In this document: piece after piece, positions 44,237 to 52,711 of the stretch
Layout of the letters: each line of letters starts with the position of its first letter
How positions within the stretch are numbered: the first letter of the stretch is position 1
Assembly (NCBI GenBank): GCA_937982505.1
Contig: CALJLV010000084.1
Coordinates: forward strand, 16,966 to 80,965
Direction of reading: 5' to 3'
Source: an uncultured Desulfobacteraceae bacterium
GTDB lineage: Bacteria > Desulfobacterota > Desulfobacteria > Desulfobacterales > UBA2174
Length of the DNA stretch: 64,000 bases
Made by a program: the position numbers and the translations under genes
The notes under the pieces: model-generated
Database searches by the model: none
What the model was told of the DNA's origin: nothing
The model's input: the letters and a program-made list of their open reading frames with translations, nothing else

Positions 44237-44416
44237 ATGACCCTCAGCAAGGAACTGCTTGAAATCCTGGCCTGCCCCCAGTGCAAGGGGGAACTCCAGC
44301 TCACCGCGGCCGGGGACGGACTGGTCTGCCGCCGCTGCCGCCTGCTCTACGAGATCCGCGACGAGATCCCCATCATGCTGGTGGAAGAGGCCAAAGCGCT
44401 CGACGAGGCCCCATGA
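44237..44416 (+). CDS. Trm112/UPF0434 family small zinc-ribbon protein
   Basis: A 59-residue protein. The family pattern LLEILACPQCKGEL opens it, followed by LVCRRCRLLYEIRDEIPIML; four cysteines in two CxxC pairs should bind zinc. Eukaryotic Trm112 activates methyltransferases; bacterial relatives (YcaR) are of unsettled role and often lie by lpxK and kdsB. Here it heads a chain of overlapping genes, with its stop sharing an ATGA with the next gene. The reading frame was found by direct translation. Confidence 0.9.
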   Translation: MTLSKELLEILACPQCKGELQLTAAGDGLVCRRCRLLYEIRDEIPIMLVEEAKALDEAP

Positions 44417-44964
44417 GCCAGCCCCGCCTCCCGGACCCGGCCAAACTCGTGATCGGGGTCTTCACGGCCGATCGCGCCCTGCTGGCCTGGGTGGTGCGGC
44501 GGCTCGGTGAACGATTCGGCCCGCTGGATATCGTCAGCCCCTGGCTGGCCTTTGACCAGAGCGACTACTACGCGGCCGAGATGGGCGCCCCCCTGCACCG
44601 GCGCCTCATGGCCTTCAAGTCCCTGGTGGACCCGGGCCGGCTGGCGGCCATCAAGACGACCACCAACGCCCTGGAGGCGGATCTGATCCATGAGGGCCGG
44701 CGCCGGGTCAACATCGACCCGGGGATCCTGACCTGTGAACGCTTCGTGCTGGCCACGGGCAAGAACTACAGCCACCGGATCTACCTGGCCCAGGGCATCT
44801 GGGCCGACCTGACCCTGATCTACCGCCAGGGACGATTTGAGCCCCTGCCGTGGACCTACCCGGATTACGCGTCCGACCCGATTCGCTCCCTGCTGGAGAC
44901 CATCCGGGAAAAATACCGGCGGGATCTGCGCACCGCGGCCCCGGACCTCGAGGAGAACCGATGA
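44413..44964 (+). CDS. DUF4416 family protein
   Basis: A 183-residue protein with the features of DUF4416, a family common in anaerobic deltaproteobacteria and related groups: VIGVFTADRALLAWV near the start, FDQSDYYAAEMGAPLHRRLMAFKSLVDP, VNIDPGILTCERFVLATGKNYSHRIYL and the PWTYPDYAS close to the end. Function is unknown. ATGA overlaps bind it to the Trm112-like gene before it and to yicC after it, which hints at a role in RNA or nucleotide processes, but this is context only. Confidence 0.88.
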   Translation: MSQPRLPDPAKLVIGVFTADRALLAWVVRRLGERFGPLDIVSPWLAFDQSDYYAAEMGAPLHRRLMAFKSLVDPGRLAAIKTTTNALEADLIHEGRRRVNIDPGILTCERFVLATGKNYSHRIYLAQGIWADLTLIYRQGRFEPLPWTYPDYASDPIRSLLETIREKYRRDLRTAAPDLEENR

Positions 44965-45842
44965 TCGACAGCATGACCGCCTTTGGCCGCGGCGAGCACG
45001 CCGCCGAGGGATGGCGCGCGGCCGTGGAGATCCGCTCCGTCAACAGCCGCTATCTGGATCTGGTCGTGCGCCTGCCCCACGGCTACACGGCCTTCGAGGA
45101 GCGCATCAAGACCCGGGTGGGTCGGGATCTGGAGCGCGGCCGGGTGGAGCTGCGCTTGAGCGTCCACGACGAGCGCCGGCACGAGAACGCCTTCCAGCTC
45201 GACCTGCCCGCGGCAGCGGCCTTCCACCGGGCCCTGCTGGCCCTGGGCGAGGGCCTCGGGCTGGAGGGGCCGATCCCCCTGGCCGTGGTGGCCGGAGCCC
45301 CGGGGGTGATCCGTCCCGGCGAGGCCGAACCCGACCTGGAAGGCGACTGGCCCGGCATCGCGGCCGCCCTGGACACGGCCCTGGCCGATCTGAAGGCCAT
45401 GCGCCGCCGCGAAGGCACCAACCTGGCGACCGATCTGCAGCGGCGCCTGGATCGGGTGGCGGCCGAGATCGACGCCATCCAGGCGGCCACCCGGAGCCTG
45501 GCCGCCCATTACCGCCAGCGCCTCGAGGCGCGCATCGCCGCCCTCACCGAAGGGCTGGTGGCCCTGGATCCGGCCCGCATCGCCCAGGAGGCGGCCATCC
45601 TGGCCGATCGCAGCGACATCAGCGAGGAGATCGTCCGCGCCCGCAGCCACCTGGAACAGTTCCGCCATCTGATGGGCGGGCCCAAGGCGGCCGGCCGGCA
45701 GTTGAATTTTCTGCTCCAGGAACTGAACCGGGAGCTGAACACCATCGGTTCCAAGACCGACCAGGCCGGCGCCGCCCATCGGGTGGTGGCCGCCAAGGCC
45801 GAGCTGGAAAAACTGCGCGAGCAAGTGCAGAACGTGGAATAG
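44961..45842 (+). CDS. YicC family endoribonuclease
   Basis: A 293-residue protein of the YicC/YloC family. The N-terminus IDSMTAFGRGE and RSVNSRYLDLVVRLPH, and the C-terminus HLEQFRHLMGGPKAAGRQLNFLLQELNREL and TIGSKTDQAG are diagnostic. E. coli YicC is reported to be an endoribonuclease acting on small RNA. The order yicC, remA-like, gmk matches that found in Firmicutes and many deltaproteobacteria. Start is the ATG overlapping the preceding stop by four bases. Confidence 0.94.
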   Translation: MIDSMTAFGRGEHAAEGWRAAVEIRSVNSRYLDLVVRLPHGYTAFEERIKTRVGRDLERGRVELRLSVHDERRHENAFQLDLPAAAAFHRALLALGEGLGLEGPIPLAVVAGAPGVIRPGEAEPDLEGDWPGIAAALDTALADLKAMRRREGTNLATDLQRRLDRVAAEIDAIQAATRSLAAHYRQRLEARIAALTEGLVALDPARIAQEAAILADRSDISEEIVRARSHLEQFRHLMGGPKAAGRQLNFLLQELNRELNTIGSKTDQAGAAHRVVAAKAELEKLREQVQNVE

Positions 45843-45848
45843 CGACCT

Positions 45849-46121
45849 GTGGAAAAAAACCTGCTCAATATCGGATTCGGCAACACGGTGGTGGCTGAAC
45901 GGGTGGTGGCCATCGTGGGGCCGTCCTCGGCGCCCATGAGACGGCTCAAGGACGAAGCGCGGGAGGAAAACCGCCTCATCGACGCCACCCACGGCCGGCG
46001 CACCCGGGCGGTGATCGTCACCGACAGCAACCACGTGATCCTTTCGGCCATCCAGGCCGAAACCATCGCCCAGCGCTTCGAACAGCTCAAGGCCCCGGCC
46101 CCGGCCGGCGGTGTGGCTTAG
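45849..46121 (+). CDS. RemA-like (DUF370) DNA-binding regulator
   Basis: A 90-residue protein with LLNIGFGNTVVAERVVAIVGPSSAPMRRLKDEAREENRLIDATHGRRTRAVIVTDSNHVILSAIQ-like content; the GFGN start and the ATxGRRTRAVIxxDS core are those of DUF370. In Bacillus, RemA is a transcriptional activator of biofilm matrix genes that forms a ring around DNA. The gene uses a GTG start at 45849, six bases after yicC; no ATG is available upstream in frame. Position before gmk is conserved. Target genes here are unknown. Confidence 0.9.
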   Translation: MEKNLLNIGFGNTVVAERVVAIVGPSSAPMRRLKDEAREENRLIDATHGRRTRAVIVTDSNHVILSAIQAETIAQRFEQLKAPAPAGGVA

Positions 46122-46125
46122 GGCC

Positions 46126-46704
46126 ATGGACCCGCGCACGCCGCCGCGCCGCGGCCGCCTGTTCATCGTCTCGGCCCCCTCCGGCGCCGGCAAGACCACG
46201 CTGTGCAGCGCCCTGCGCCGCCGGATCCCCACCCTGGGCTACAGCGTCTCGGCCACCACCCGGGCCCCGCGGCCCGGAGAGCGGGAGGGAATCGACTATT
46301 TCTTCACCGATCCGCAGACCTTCGAGGCCGGGATCCGGGAGGGGCGCTGGGCCGAGTGGGCCAGGGTCCACGACCACTATTACGGCACCCCGGCCGCCTT
46401 TCTCGACCGGGCCATGGGGGCCGGCCAGGACCTGCTCCTGGATATCGACGTCCAGGGGGCCGCGCAACTGGTGGAGCGCTACCCGGACAGCGTCACCATT
46501 TTCATCGAACCGCCCTCCATGGCGGTCCTGGCCCGGCGCCTGGCCGCCCGGGGCACGGACGATCCGGCCAGCGTGGCCCGCCGCCTGCGCAACGCCGAGG
46601 CCGAAATGCGCCACCGCGGGGCCTACCGCCACCGCATCGTCAACGATCGTCTCGAAGAGGCCCTGGACGCCCTGGCGGCCATCGTCTCGGGACCGGACCG
46701 ATGA
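46126..46704 (+). CDS. gmk: Guanylate kinase
   Basis: A 192-residue kinase converting GMP to GDP. The P-loop is SAPSGAGKTTL (about residues 12-22), with SVSATTRAPRPGEREGIDYFF as the GMP-binding domain and LLDIDVQGAAQL as the Walker B region. Length and motifs are normal. ATG at 46126 is chosen over an in-frame upstream GTG because it fits the family N-terminus. It overlaps the RlmB gene by four bases. Confidence 0.97.
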   Translation: MDPRTPPRRGRLFIVSAPSGAGKTTLCSALRRRIPTLGYSVSATTRAPRPGEREGIDYFFTDPQTFEAGIREGRWAEWARVHDHYYGTPAAFLDRAMGAGQDLLLDIDVQGAAQLVERYPDSVTIFIEPPSMAVLARRLAARGTDDPASVARRLRNAEAEMRHRGAYRHRIVNDRLEEALDALAAIVSGPDR

Positions 46705-47495
46705 AAAGCGAATTGCTCTGGGGCTTTCACCCGGTCATCGAGGCCCTGCGCGCCGGCCGGCGCCACTTCGCGGACTTGTATGTCAGCCAGCAGCGCGGCG
46801 ACCAGCGCCTGGCGGAACTGGTCCGGGAGGCCGAAACCCGCCGCATCCCGGTCCAGACCCTCACCCCCAGGGCGCTGACCGAAATGGCCGGGGCCCATCA
46901 CCAGGGGGTAGCGGCGAGGGTCTCCCCCCTGGCAGCAGAAAACCTGGACCGCCTGTGCCAGGATCTGGCCGCCGGCCGCTGCGAACCCTGGATCCTGATC
47001 CTCGACGGGATCGTCGATCCCCAAAACCTCGGCGCCCTGGTGCGCACGGCGGTCTGCGCCGGCATGGGGGCCATCGTAGTGCCCCGGGACCGCTCGGCGC
47101 GACCGGGCCCCACGGTGTCGCGGGCCTCGGCCGGGGCCCTGGAGCACGCCCGGCTGGTGACGGCCACCAACCTGGCGGCGGCCCTGACCCGGCTCAAGGA
47201 GGCCGGCCTGTGGATCTGCGGGCTGGACCGGGAGCAGGGCCGGTCCCTCTTTGCCAGCGACCTGGCCGGGCCCTTGGGGATCGTGGTGGGGGCCGAGGGC
47301 AAGGGGATCCGCCCCCTGGTGCGCCGCCACTGCGATTTTCTGGCCGCTGTGCCCCAGTCCGGGCCCATCGACTCGCTCAACGCCTCGGCGGCCGGGGCCG
47401 TGGCGATCTACGAAAGCTGGCGCCAGCGACGCTGTCCGGCCGCAGCGCCGCCAGGCCCCCCATCCCCACTCCTTGAAAAGGCAGGCAGCCCATGA
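46701..47495 (+). CDS. rlmB: 23S rRNA (guanosine-2'-O-)-methyltransferase RlmB (TrmH/SpoU family)
   Basis: A 264-residue protein. An N-terminal RNA-binding L30e-like domain (about 1-75, LWGFHPVIEALRAG) precedes the knotted SPOUT domain, with ILILDGIVDPQNLGALVRTAVCAGMGAIVVP (about 93-123) as motif 1, IVVGAEGKGIRPLV as motif 2, and VPQSGPIDSLNASAAGAVAIYE as motif 3. It methylates 23S rRNA at the 2251-equivalent. The related tRNA methyltransferase TrmH is an alternative, though the N-terminal domain favours RlmB. It shares an ATGA with icd. Confidence 0.92.
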   Translation: MKSELLWGFHPVIEALRAGRRHFADLYVSQQRGDQRLAELVREAETRRIPVQTLTPRALTEMAGAHHQGVAARVSPLAAENLDRLCQDLAAGRCEPWILILDGIVDPQNLGALVRTAVCAGMGAIVVPRDRSARPGPTVSRASAGALEHARLVTATNLAAALTRLKEAGLWICGLDREQGRSLFASDLAGPLGIVVGAEGKGIRPLVRRHCDFLAAVPQSGPIDSLNASAAGAVAIYESWRQRRCPAAAPPGPPSPLLEKAGSP

Positions 47496-48712
47496 ATCCA
47501 CCCGCCAAAATCACCATTTCCCCCGAGGGCCGGTTGCAGGTGCCCGACCACCCCATCATCCCCTTCATCGAGGGGGACGGGATCGGCCCGGACATCTGGC
47601 GCGCCACCGCCCTGGTCCTCGACGCGGCCGTGGCCCACGCCTTCGAGGGGCGGCGGCGCATCGCCTGGATGCCCCTGGCCGTGGGCGAGAAGGCCGCCGC
47701 CGGGGGAGACCCCCTGCCCGAGGCGGCCCTGGAAACGATCCGGGCCCACCGGGTGGCCATCAAGGGGCCCCTGACCACCCCGGTGGGCAAGGGGATGCGC
47801 AGCCTCAACGTGGCCATCCGCCAGCACCTCGATCTGTACGCCTGTGTCCGCCCGGTGCGCTACATCTCCGGGGTCCCCAGCCCCATGCGCAGCCCGGAAA
47901 AGGTGGACATGGTGGTCTTTCGGGAAAACACCGAGGACCTCTACGCCGGCATCGAATGGGCCGCCGGCAGCCCCCAGGCCGCCGCCCTGGAGGCCTTCCT
48001 GGACCGGCAGATGGGGGTCAGACTGCCGCCGGGGGCCGGGATCGGCATCAAGCCCATCAGCGCGGCCAACACCCAGCGCCTGGTGGCCCGGGCCATCGCC
48101 TACGCCATCGAAAACCATCTTCCCAGCGTGACCCTGATGCACAAGGGCAACATCATGAAGTTCACCGAAGGGGCCTTTCGCGCCTGGGGCTACGCGGTGG
48201 CCGCCGAACGCTTCGGCGGCCAGACCGTCACCGAGGCCGAGGTCTTCGAACGCCACGGAGGCCGGATGCCGGCCGGCAAAGTGGTCATCAAGGACCGCAT
48301 CGCGGACATGCTCTTTCAGCAGGTGCTCCTGCGCCCGGAGGAATACCAGGTCATCGCCACCCCCAATCTCAACGGGGATTATCTCTCCGATGCCCTGGCG
48401 GCCCAGGTGGGCGGCCTGGGGATGGCACCCGGGGCCAACATCGGCGACGAATGCGCCGTGTTCGAGGCCACCCATGGCTCGGCGCCCAAGTACGCCGGCC
48501 AGGACAAGGTCAATCCTAGCTCCCTGATTCTGTCGGGAGCCATGATGCTCGATCATCTCGGGTGGCCGCAAGCGGCCCTGAAGGTGCGCCGGGCCCTCCA
48601 GGCCACCATTGCCCGGGGGACGGTGACCTACGACCTGGCCCGACAGATCCCGGGGGCCCGCGAAGTGGCCTGCTCGGCCTTTGCCGAGGCCCTGACCGCC
48701 AGCATGACATGA
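47492..48712 (+). CDS. icd: NADP-dependent isocitrate dehydrogenase
   Basis: A 406-residue homodimeric enzyme oxidising isocitrate to 2-oxoglutarate. The substrate motif SLNVAIRQHLDLYACVRPVRY and the metal-binding VIKDRIADMLFQQ and DYLSDALAAQVGGLGMAPG are normal. FEATHGSAPKYAGQDKVNP has the Lys-Tyr pair that sets NADP specificity in E. coli Icd, and TVTYDLARQ retains the Tyr and Arg that contact the NADP phosphate. NADP use is therefore inferred with good confidence. ATGA joins it to rlmB and comF. Confidence 0.95.
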   Translation: MNPPAKITISPEGRLQVPDHPIIPFIEGDGIGPDIWRATALVLDAAVAHAFEGRRRIAWMPLAVGEKAAAGGDPLPEAALETIRAHRVAIKGPLTTPVGKGMRSLNVAIRQHLDLYACVRPVRYISGVPSPMRSPEKVDMVVFRENTEDLYAGIEWAAGSPQAAALEAFLDRQMGVRLPPGAGIGIKPISAANTQRLVARAIAYAIENHLPSVTLMHKGNIMKFTEGAFRAWGYAVAAERFGGQTVTEAEVFERHGGRMPAGKVVIKDRIADMLFQQVLLRPEEYQVIATPNLNGDYLSDALAAQVGGLGMAPGANIGDECAVFEATHGSAPKYAGQDKVNPSSLILSGAMMLDHLGWPQAALKVRRALQATIARGTVTYDLARQIPGAREVACSAFAEALTASMT

Positions 48713-49569
48713 CCGCCACCCCCCTCATCCGCGCCCCGGCCGCCGCGCCAGACCGGGGTTCCCGGGCCCGCCCCCGGACCTGGGGCGCATCCCTGCGGCG
48801 TCTGGGCCGGGCGCTGGCCGCGGCCGTCTTTCCGTCCCGCTGCGCCGGGTGCGGCGCCTGGATCGACCTCGAGGCGCACCCGTCCCCGGAATTGCTCGCC
48901 AGCCTGCTCTGCGCGGACTGCCGCCTGCGACTGCGGTTCATCGCCACGCCCCTGTGCCGGATCTGCGGCCGCCCCTTCGCCCAGCGCGCGGACCATGACC
49001 ACTACTGCGGAGAATGCCTGCAGAACCCGCCGCCCTACGACATGGCCCGCTCGGCGGCCGTCTATGCCCCCCCCCTGGATGCCCTGGTCCAGCGGCTCAA
49101 GTATGACGGCCGCCTGCAGACCGCCCGCCCCCTGGGGGACCTGCTGCGGGCCGCCTTCCAGCACCACTGGTCCGCACGGCCGGTGGACCTGATCCTCCCG
49201 GTCCCCCTGCACCGCCGGCGCCTTCGCTCCCGGGGATTCAATCAGGTGCAGGTGCTGCTGCGGGACTGGTCGCGGCCCGGATCCCGCCAGGATCTGGCCC
49301 CCGTGGCGGCGGCCGTGGCCCCCCGGCTCCTGGTCCGGCGGCGGCATACCCCGCCCCAGGCCGGATTGCCGCGCCCGGAGCGAATCCGCAACATGCGCGG
49401 GGCCTTTGCCGTCACCCAGCCACGGGCGGTCGCGGGCCAGCGGATCCTGGTGGTGGACGATGTGATGACCACCGGCGCCACCCTGGCCGCCTGCGTCGAG
49501 GTGCTCAGGAACGCCGGTGCCGCCCGGGTGGACGTGCTGACCCTGGCCCGGGCGGTCCGGAATGATTAA
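48709..49569 (+). CDS. ComF family phosphoribosyltransferase-like protein
   Basis: A 286-residue ComF-family protein. A zinc-finger segment (about 35-95, with CAGCGAW, CADC, CRICGRPF and CGEC) precedes the type I PRTase fold with ILVVDDVMTTGATLAA (about residues 247-262). In Haemophilus and Bacillus ComF serves DNA uptake; in others it may be a nucleobase or DNA-recycling enzyme. Here it overlaps icd by four bases and is not near competence genes, so no pathway is assigned. The upstream in-frame extension is rejected. Confidence 0.9.
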   Translation: MTATPLIRAPAAAPDRGSRARPRTWGASLRRLGRALAAAVFPSRCAGCGAWIDLEAHPSPELLASLLCADCRLRLRFIATPLCRICGRPFAQRADHDHYCGECLQNPPPYDMARSAAVYAPPLDALVQRLKYDGRLQTARPLGDLLRAAFQHHWSARPVDLILPVPLHRRRLRSRGFNQVQVLLRDWSRPGSRQDLAPVAAAVAPRLLVRRRHTPPQAGLPRPERIRNMRGAFAVTQPRAVAGQRILVVDDVMTTGATLAACVEVLRNAGAARVDVLTLARAVRND

Positions 49570-49643
49570 CTTTCTGCGAAAATGGCAATGAAGCGCCCTG
49601 CCCGGGCGAGGACAACCTCCCGTTGCACAACGAAAGGCCGGAG

Positions 49644-50495
49644 ATGACTGCCATCGAAGACTACGAATCCAATGTGGAGAACGAATGGTGCCCGGGATGC
49701 GGCAATTTCGGGATTCTGGAGGCCATGAAAAAGGCCCTGGTGGCCCTGGGCCTGGCCCCCCACCAGATCCTGATCGTCTCGGGGATCGGCCAGGCGGCCA
49801 AGACCCCCCACTTTCTGCGCTGCAACGCGCTGCACGGCCTCCATGGCCGGGCCCTGCCGGTGGCGGCGGGGGCCAAGCTGGCCAACCACGACCTGACCAT
49901 CCTGGTCAATTCGGGGGACGGGGACTGCTACGGGGAAGGGGGTAACCACTTCATGCACGCCATCCGGCGCAACCTGGACCTGACCCTCATCGTCCACGAC
50001 AACCGGGTCTACGGCCTGACCAAGGGCCAGGGCTCGCCCACCTCGGATCTGGGAATGGTGACGCGCCTGCAGCCCCAGGGAACGGTCAGCGAACCCTTCA
50101 ACCCCCTGGCCGTGGCCCTGGCTCTGGGAGCCGGGTTCGTGGCCCGGGGATTCTCGGGGGACCCGGACCACCTGGCGGCCTTGATCCAGGCCGGAATCCG
50201 TCACCGGGGCTTTGCCCTCATCGACGTGCTCCAGCCCTGCGTCTCCTTCAACCGGGTCCAGACCCACGGCTGGTACAAGCAGCGGGTCTTTGACCTGCAA
50301 GCGGAGAACCACCCCCGGAACGACTGGACCGCCGCCATGGACCGGGCCCGGCAATGGGGCGAACGCATCCCCATCGGACTGTTCTACCAGGAGACCAAGC
50401 CGACCTTCACCGACCGCATCCAGGTCCTGGGGCGCGGCCCCCTCATCGATCAGCCCGTGCCCGCCGTCGACTGGGCGGCCCTGATGGACGCCTGA
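49644..50495 (+). CDS. 2-oxoacid:ferredoxin oxidoreductase beta subunit (KorB/PorB-like)
   Basis: A 283-residue thiamine diphosphate-binding subunit. NEWCPGCGNFGILEAM opens it; ILVNSGDGDCYGEGGNHFMHAIRRNLDLTLIVHDNRVYGLTKGQGSPTS contains the ThDP/Mg GDGxxxxxGxxxxxxxxxRRNxDxxxxVxDNxxYGxTxGQxSP signature. Such subunits normally work with an alpha subunit encoded next to them to make acyl-CoA and reduced ferredoxin from 2-oxoacids. None is present in the window before or after. The start at 49644 follows AAAGG and GGAG; an upstream TTG is possible. The substrate (2-oxoglutarate or other) cannot be stated, but icd and fumC nearby suggest a 2-oxoglutarate role. Confidence 0.9.
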   Translation: MTAIEDYESNVENEWCPGCGNFGILEAMKKALVALGLAPHQILIVSGIGQAAKTPHFLRCNALHGLHGRALPVAAGAKLANHDLTILVNSGDGDCYGEGGNHFMHAIRRNLDLTLIVHDNRVYGLTKGQGSPTSDLGMVTRLQPQGTVSEPFNPLAVALALGAGFVARGFSGDPDHLAALIQAGIRHRGFALIDVLQPCVSFNRVQTHGWYKQRVFDLQAENHPRNDWTAAMDRARQWGERIPIGLFYQETKPTFTDRIQVLGRGPLIDQPVPAVDWAALMDA

Positions 50496-50518
50496 TTACC
50501 GCCCCCCGGGAGGCCGCA

Positions 50519-51892
50519 ATGCGCTTTCGCCAGGAACACGACAGCATGGGGCCGGTGCAGGTGCCGGCCGAAGCCTACTACGGTTCCCAGACCCAGCGGG
50601 CGGCCGAGAACTTTCCCCTCAGCCAGATCCGCCTGCCGACCCTCTTCATCCGAACCCTGGCGAGCCTCAAACGCCATGCGGCCCGGACGAACCGGGACCT
50701 GGGCCTCCTGGCACCCGACCTGGCCGAGGCCGTCGTCCAGGCCGCCCGGGAGGTGGAGGCCGGCCGCATGCTGGACCAGTTCGTGGTGGACGTGTTCCAG
50801 ACCGGATCCGGGACCTCCACCCACATGAACATGAACGAGGTCCTGGCCGGCCGGGCCAACGAGATCCTCACCGGACAGCGCGGCGGCCGCCACCCGGTCC
50901 ATCCCAACGACCACGTCAACCTGGGCCAATCGAGCAACGACGTCATTCCCACCGTCATCCACGCCTCGGCGCGCCTGGCCCTGGCGCGGGATCTGGGCCC
51001 CGCACTCCAGGAACTCGAAGCCGCCCTGGCCCAGAAGGCCGGCGCCTTCGCGGATGTGTTCAAGATCGGGCGCACCCATCTCCAGGACGCGGTCCCCATG
51101 CGCCTGGGCCAGGAGTTCTCGGGCTACGCGGCCCAGATCCGGCTGGGCCTCGAACGCCTGGCGGCCGCAAGCCCCCGCATCGAGGAACTGGCCCTGGGCG
51201 GCACGGCCGTGGGCACCGGCCTCAACGCGGATCCCGCCTTCGCCCCGGCGGTGATCCAGGCCCTGGCGGCCGAAACCGGGATCGCCTTCGTTCCGGCCCG
51301 CAACCGCTTCCAGGCCCAGGCCAGCCAGGACGCGGCGGTGGAGGTCAGCGGCGCCCTCAAGACGGTGGCCGTCAGCCTGGTGAAAATCGCCAACGACCTG
51401 CGCTGGCTGGCCTCCGGCCCCCGCTGCGGGATCGGCGAGATCACCCTGCCGGCCCTCCAGCCCGGCTCTTCCATCATGCCCGGCAAGGTCAACCCGGTGG
51501 TCTGCGAAGCGGTGCTGCAGGTAGCGGCCCAGATCGTGGGCAACGATGCCGCCATCACCTTCGCCGGCGCCGCTGGGCATTTCGAACTGAACACCATGCT
51601 GCCGGTGATCGCCCACAATCTGCTCCAGTCCATCGGCCTGATGGCCGCCGCCGCCAGCCTCCTGGCCCATCGCTGCGTGGCCGGGATCCAGGCCAACCGG
51701 GAGGTCTGCGCCGGGTATATCGAGCGCAGCCTGGCTTTGGCCACGGCCCTGGTGCCGGTGATGGGCTACGACCGGGCCGCCGAGATCGCCAAGACGGCCC
51801 ATGACCGCAACCGCACGATCCGGGAGGTGGTCCGCGACAGCGGCCTGCTCGACGAGGCCGCCCTGGACCGCCTCCTGGCGCCGGATGCCTGA
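50519..51892 (+). CDS. fumC: Class II fumarate hydratase
   Basis: A 457-residue homotetrameric enzyme interconverting fumarate and malate. The N-terminus RFRQEHDSMGPVQVPAEAYYGSQTQRAAENFPLS, the TGSGTSTHMNMNEVLA segment (about residue 97) and the catalytic signature GSSIMPGKVNPV (near residue 319) are present, as is AAGHFELNTMLPVIAHNLLQS. Fumarase is preferred over aspartase by the GSGTSTHMN and C-terminal sequence. It follows the ferredoxin oxidoreductase subunit and isocitrate dehydrogenase, so the region has a TCA-cycle tone. Confidence 0.94.
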   Translation: MRFRQEHDSMGPVQVPAEAYYGSQTQRAAENFPLSQIRLPTLFIRTLASLKRHAARTNRDLGLLAPDLAEAVVQAAREVEAGRMLDQFVVDVFQTGSGTSTHMNMNEVLAGRANEILTGQRGGRHPVHPNDHVNLGQSSNDVIPTVIHASARLALARDLGPALQELEAALAQKAGAFADVFKIGRTHLQDAVPMRLGQEFSGYAAQIRLGLERLAAASPRIEELALGGTAVGTGLNADPAFAPAVIQALAAETGIAFVPARNRFQAQASQDAAVEVSGALKTVAVSLVKIANDLRWLASGPRCGIGEITLPALQPGSSIMPGKVNPVVCEAVLQVAAQIVGNDAAITFAGAAGHFELNTMLPVIAHNLLQSIGLMAAAASLLAHRCVAGIQANREVCAGYIERSLALATALVPVMGYDRAAEIAKTAHDRNRTIREVVRDSGLLDEAALDRLLAPDA

Positions 51893-51944
51893 AGGGCGCC
51901 CCCGAGCGCCGCCAACCCGTTCCGCAAAGAAAAGGAGATCCGAC

Positions 51945-52154
51945 ATGAGCGACAAACGCTACCGCATCGCCACCAGTTGCCCCCAGTGCGGCTGCAGCGC
52001 CGTATCGCACCTGAGCGCCGAGGAGATCAAGACCCGCTTCGGGGATCTGCCCAACGTGCAGTTGGAGTGCGGCGAGTGCCTGCTCAAGTACACCGCCCCC
52101 ATGAAGGACGCCTGCCCCGAATGGGATCAGGAGTGCCGTTTGAAAAACACCTAG
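51945..52154 (+). CDS. Small protein with paired cysteines, unknown function
   Basis: A 69-residue protein. TSCPQCGCSAV and ECGECLLKYTA carry two Cys-x2-Cys pairs, with two more cysteines near the C-terminus (DACPEWDQEC), so it may bind zinc or an iron-sulfur centre. AAAAGGAGATC precedes the ATG. It is not recognised as a named family. Its position between fumarase and a ferritin-like protein is the only clue, perhaps to redox or metal handling. Confidence 0.75.
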   Translation: MSDKRYRIATSCPQCGCSAVSHLSAEEIKTRFGDLPNVQLECGECLLKYTAPMKDACPEWDQECRLKNT

Positions 52155-52234
52155 CGCACGGGGACCCGACCCGGACGCCGGCGGTCCGTGACCGCGGGCC
52201 GCGATATTTTCCACCACATGTAAAAGGAGATGGG

Positions 52235-52711
52235 ATGGGCTACGATTTCAGCGCCGACGATATCTTCGAAATGGCCGAACAACTGGAGCGCAACGGCGCC
52301 AGGTTCTACCGCACCGCCGCCGGGACGGTGGCCGCTAGCGGCGCCCGCGACCTGCTGCTGGAACTGGCAGCCATGGAAGACGACCACGAAAAGATCTTCC
52401 AGACCCTGCGGGCCGATCTTTCGGCGGCCGAAAAATCCGAGACGATCTTCGATCCCCAGGCGGAGGCCGTGCTTTACCTGCGCGCCCTGGCCGACACCCG
52501 GGTCTTTTTCGAAAAGCAGGTGGACACCTCGTCCATGCGTGTAATCCTCAAGGAGGCCATCGCGGCGGAAAAGGAGAGCATCGTCTTTTACCTGGGCATG
52601 CGCGAGATGGTCCCTGAAAAACTGGGCCGCGCCCGCCTGGACGCGATCCTCAAAGAGGAGATGGGGCATATCCGGATGCTGAGCAAGCAGTTGTCGGCGC
52701 TGGGCAAATAG
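52235..52711 (+). CDS. Ferritin-like/rubrerythrin-type diiron protein
   Basis: A 158-residue four-helix protein. Glu residues of two iron-binding repeats appear in FEMAEQLERNGARFYRTAA, LLELAAMEDDHEKIF, IAAEKESIVFYLGM and ILKEEMGHIRML, a rubrerythrin-like diiron pattern (E and ExxH). It lacks the C-terminal rubredoxin domain of full rubrerythrins, so it is closer to the short ferritin-like or erythrin group. Such proteins reduce peroxide in anaerobes. The AAAAGGAG just before sets the start. It is the last gene before the composition changes. Confidence 0.9.
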   Translation: MGYDFSADDIFEMAEQLERNGARFYRTAAGTVAASGARDLLLELAAMEDDHEKIFQTLRADLSAAEKSETIFDPQAEAVLYLRALADTRVFFEKQVDTSSMRVILKEAIAAEKESIVFYLGMREMVPEKLGRARLDAILKEEMGHIRMLSKQLSALGK

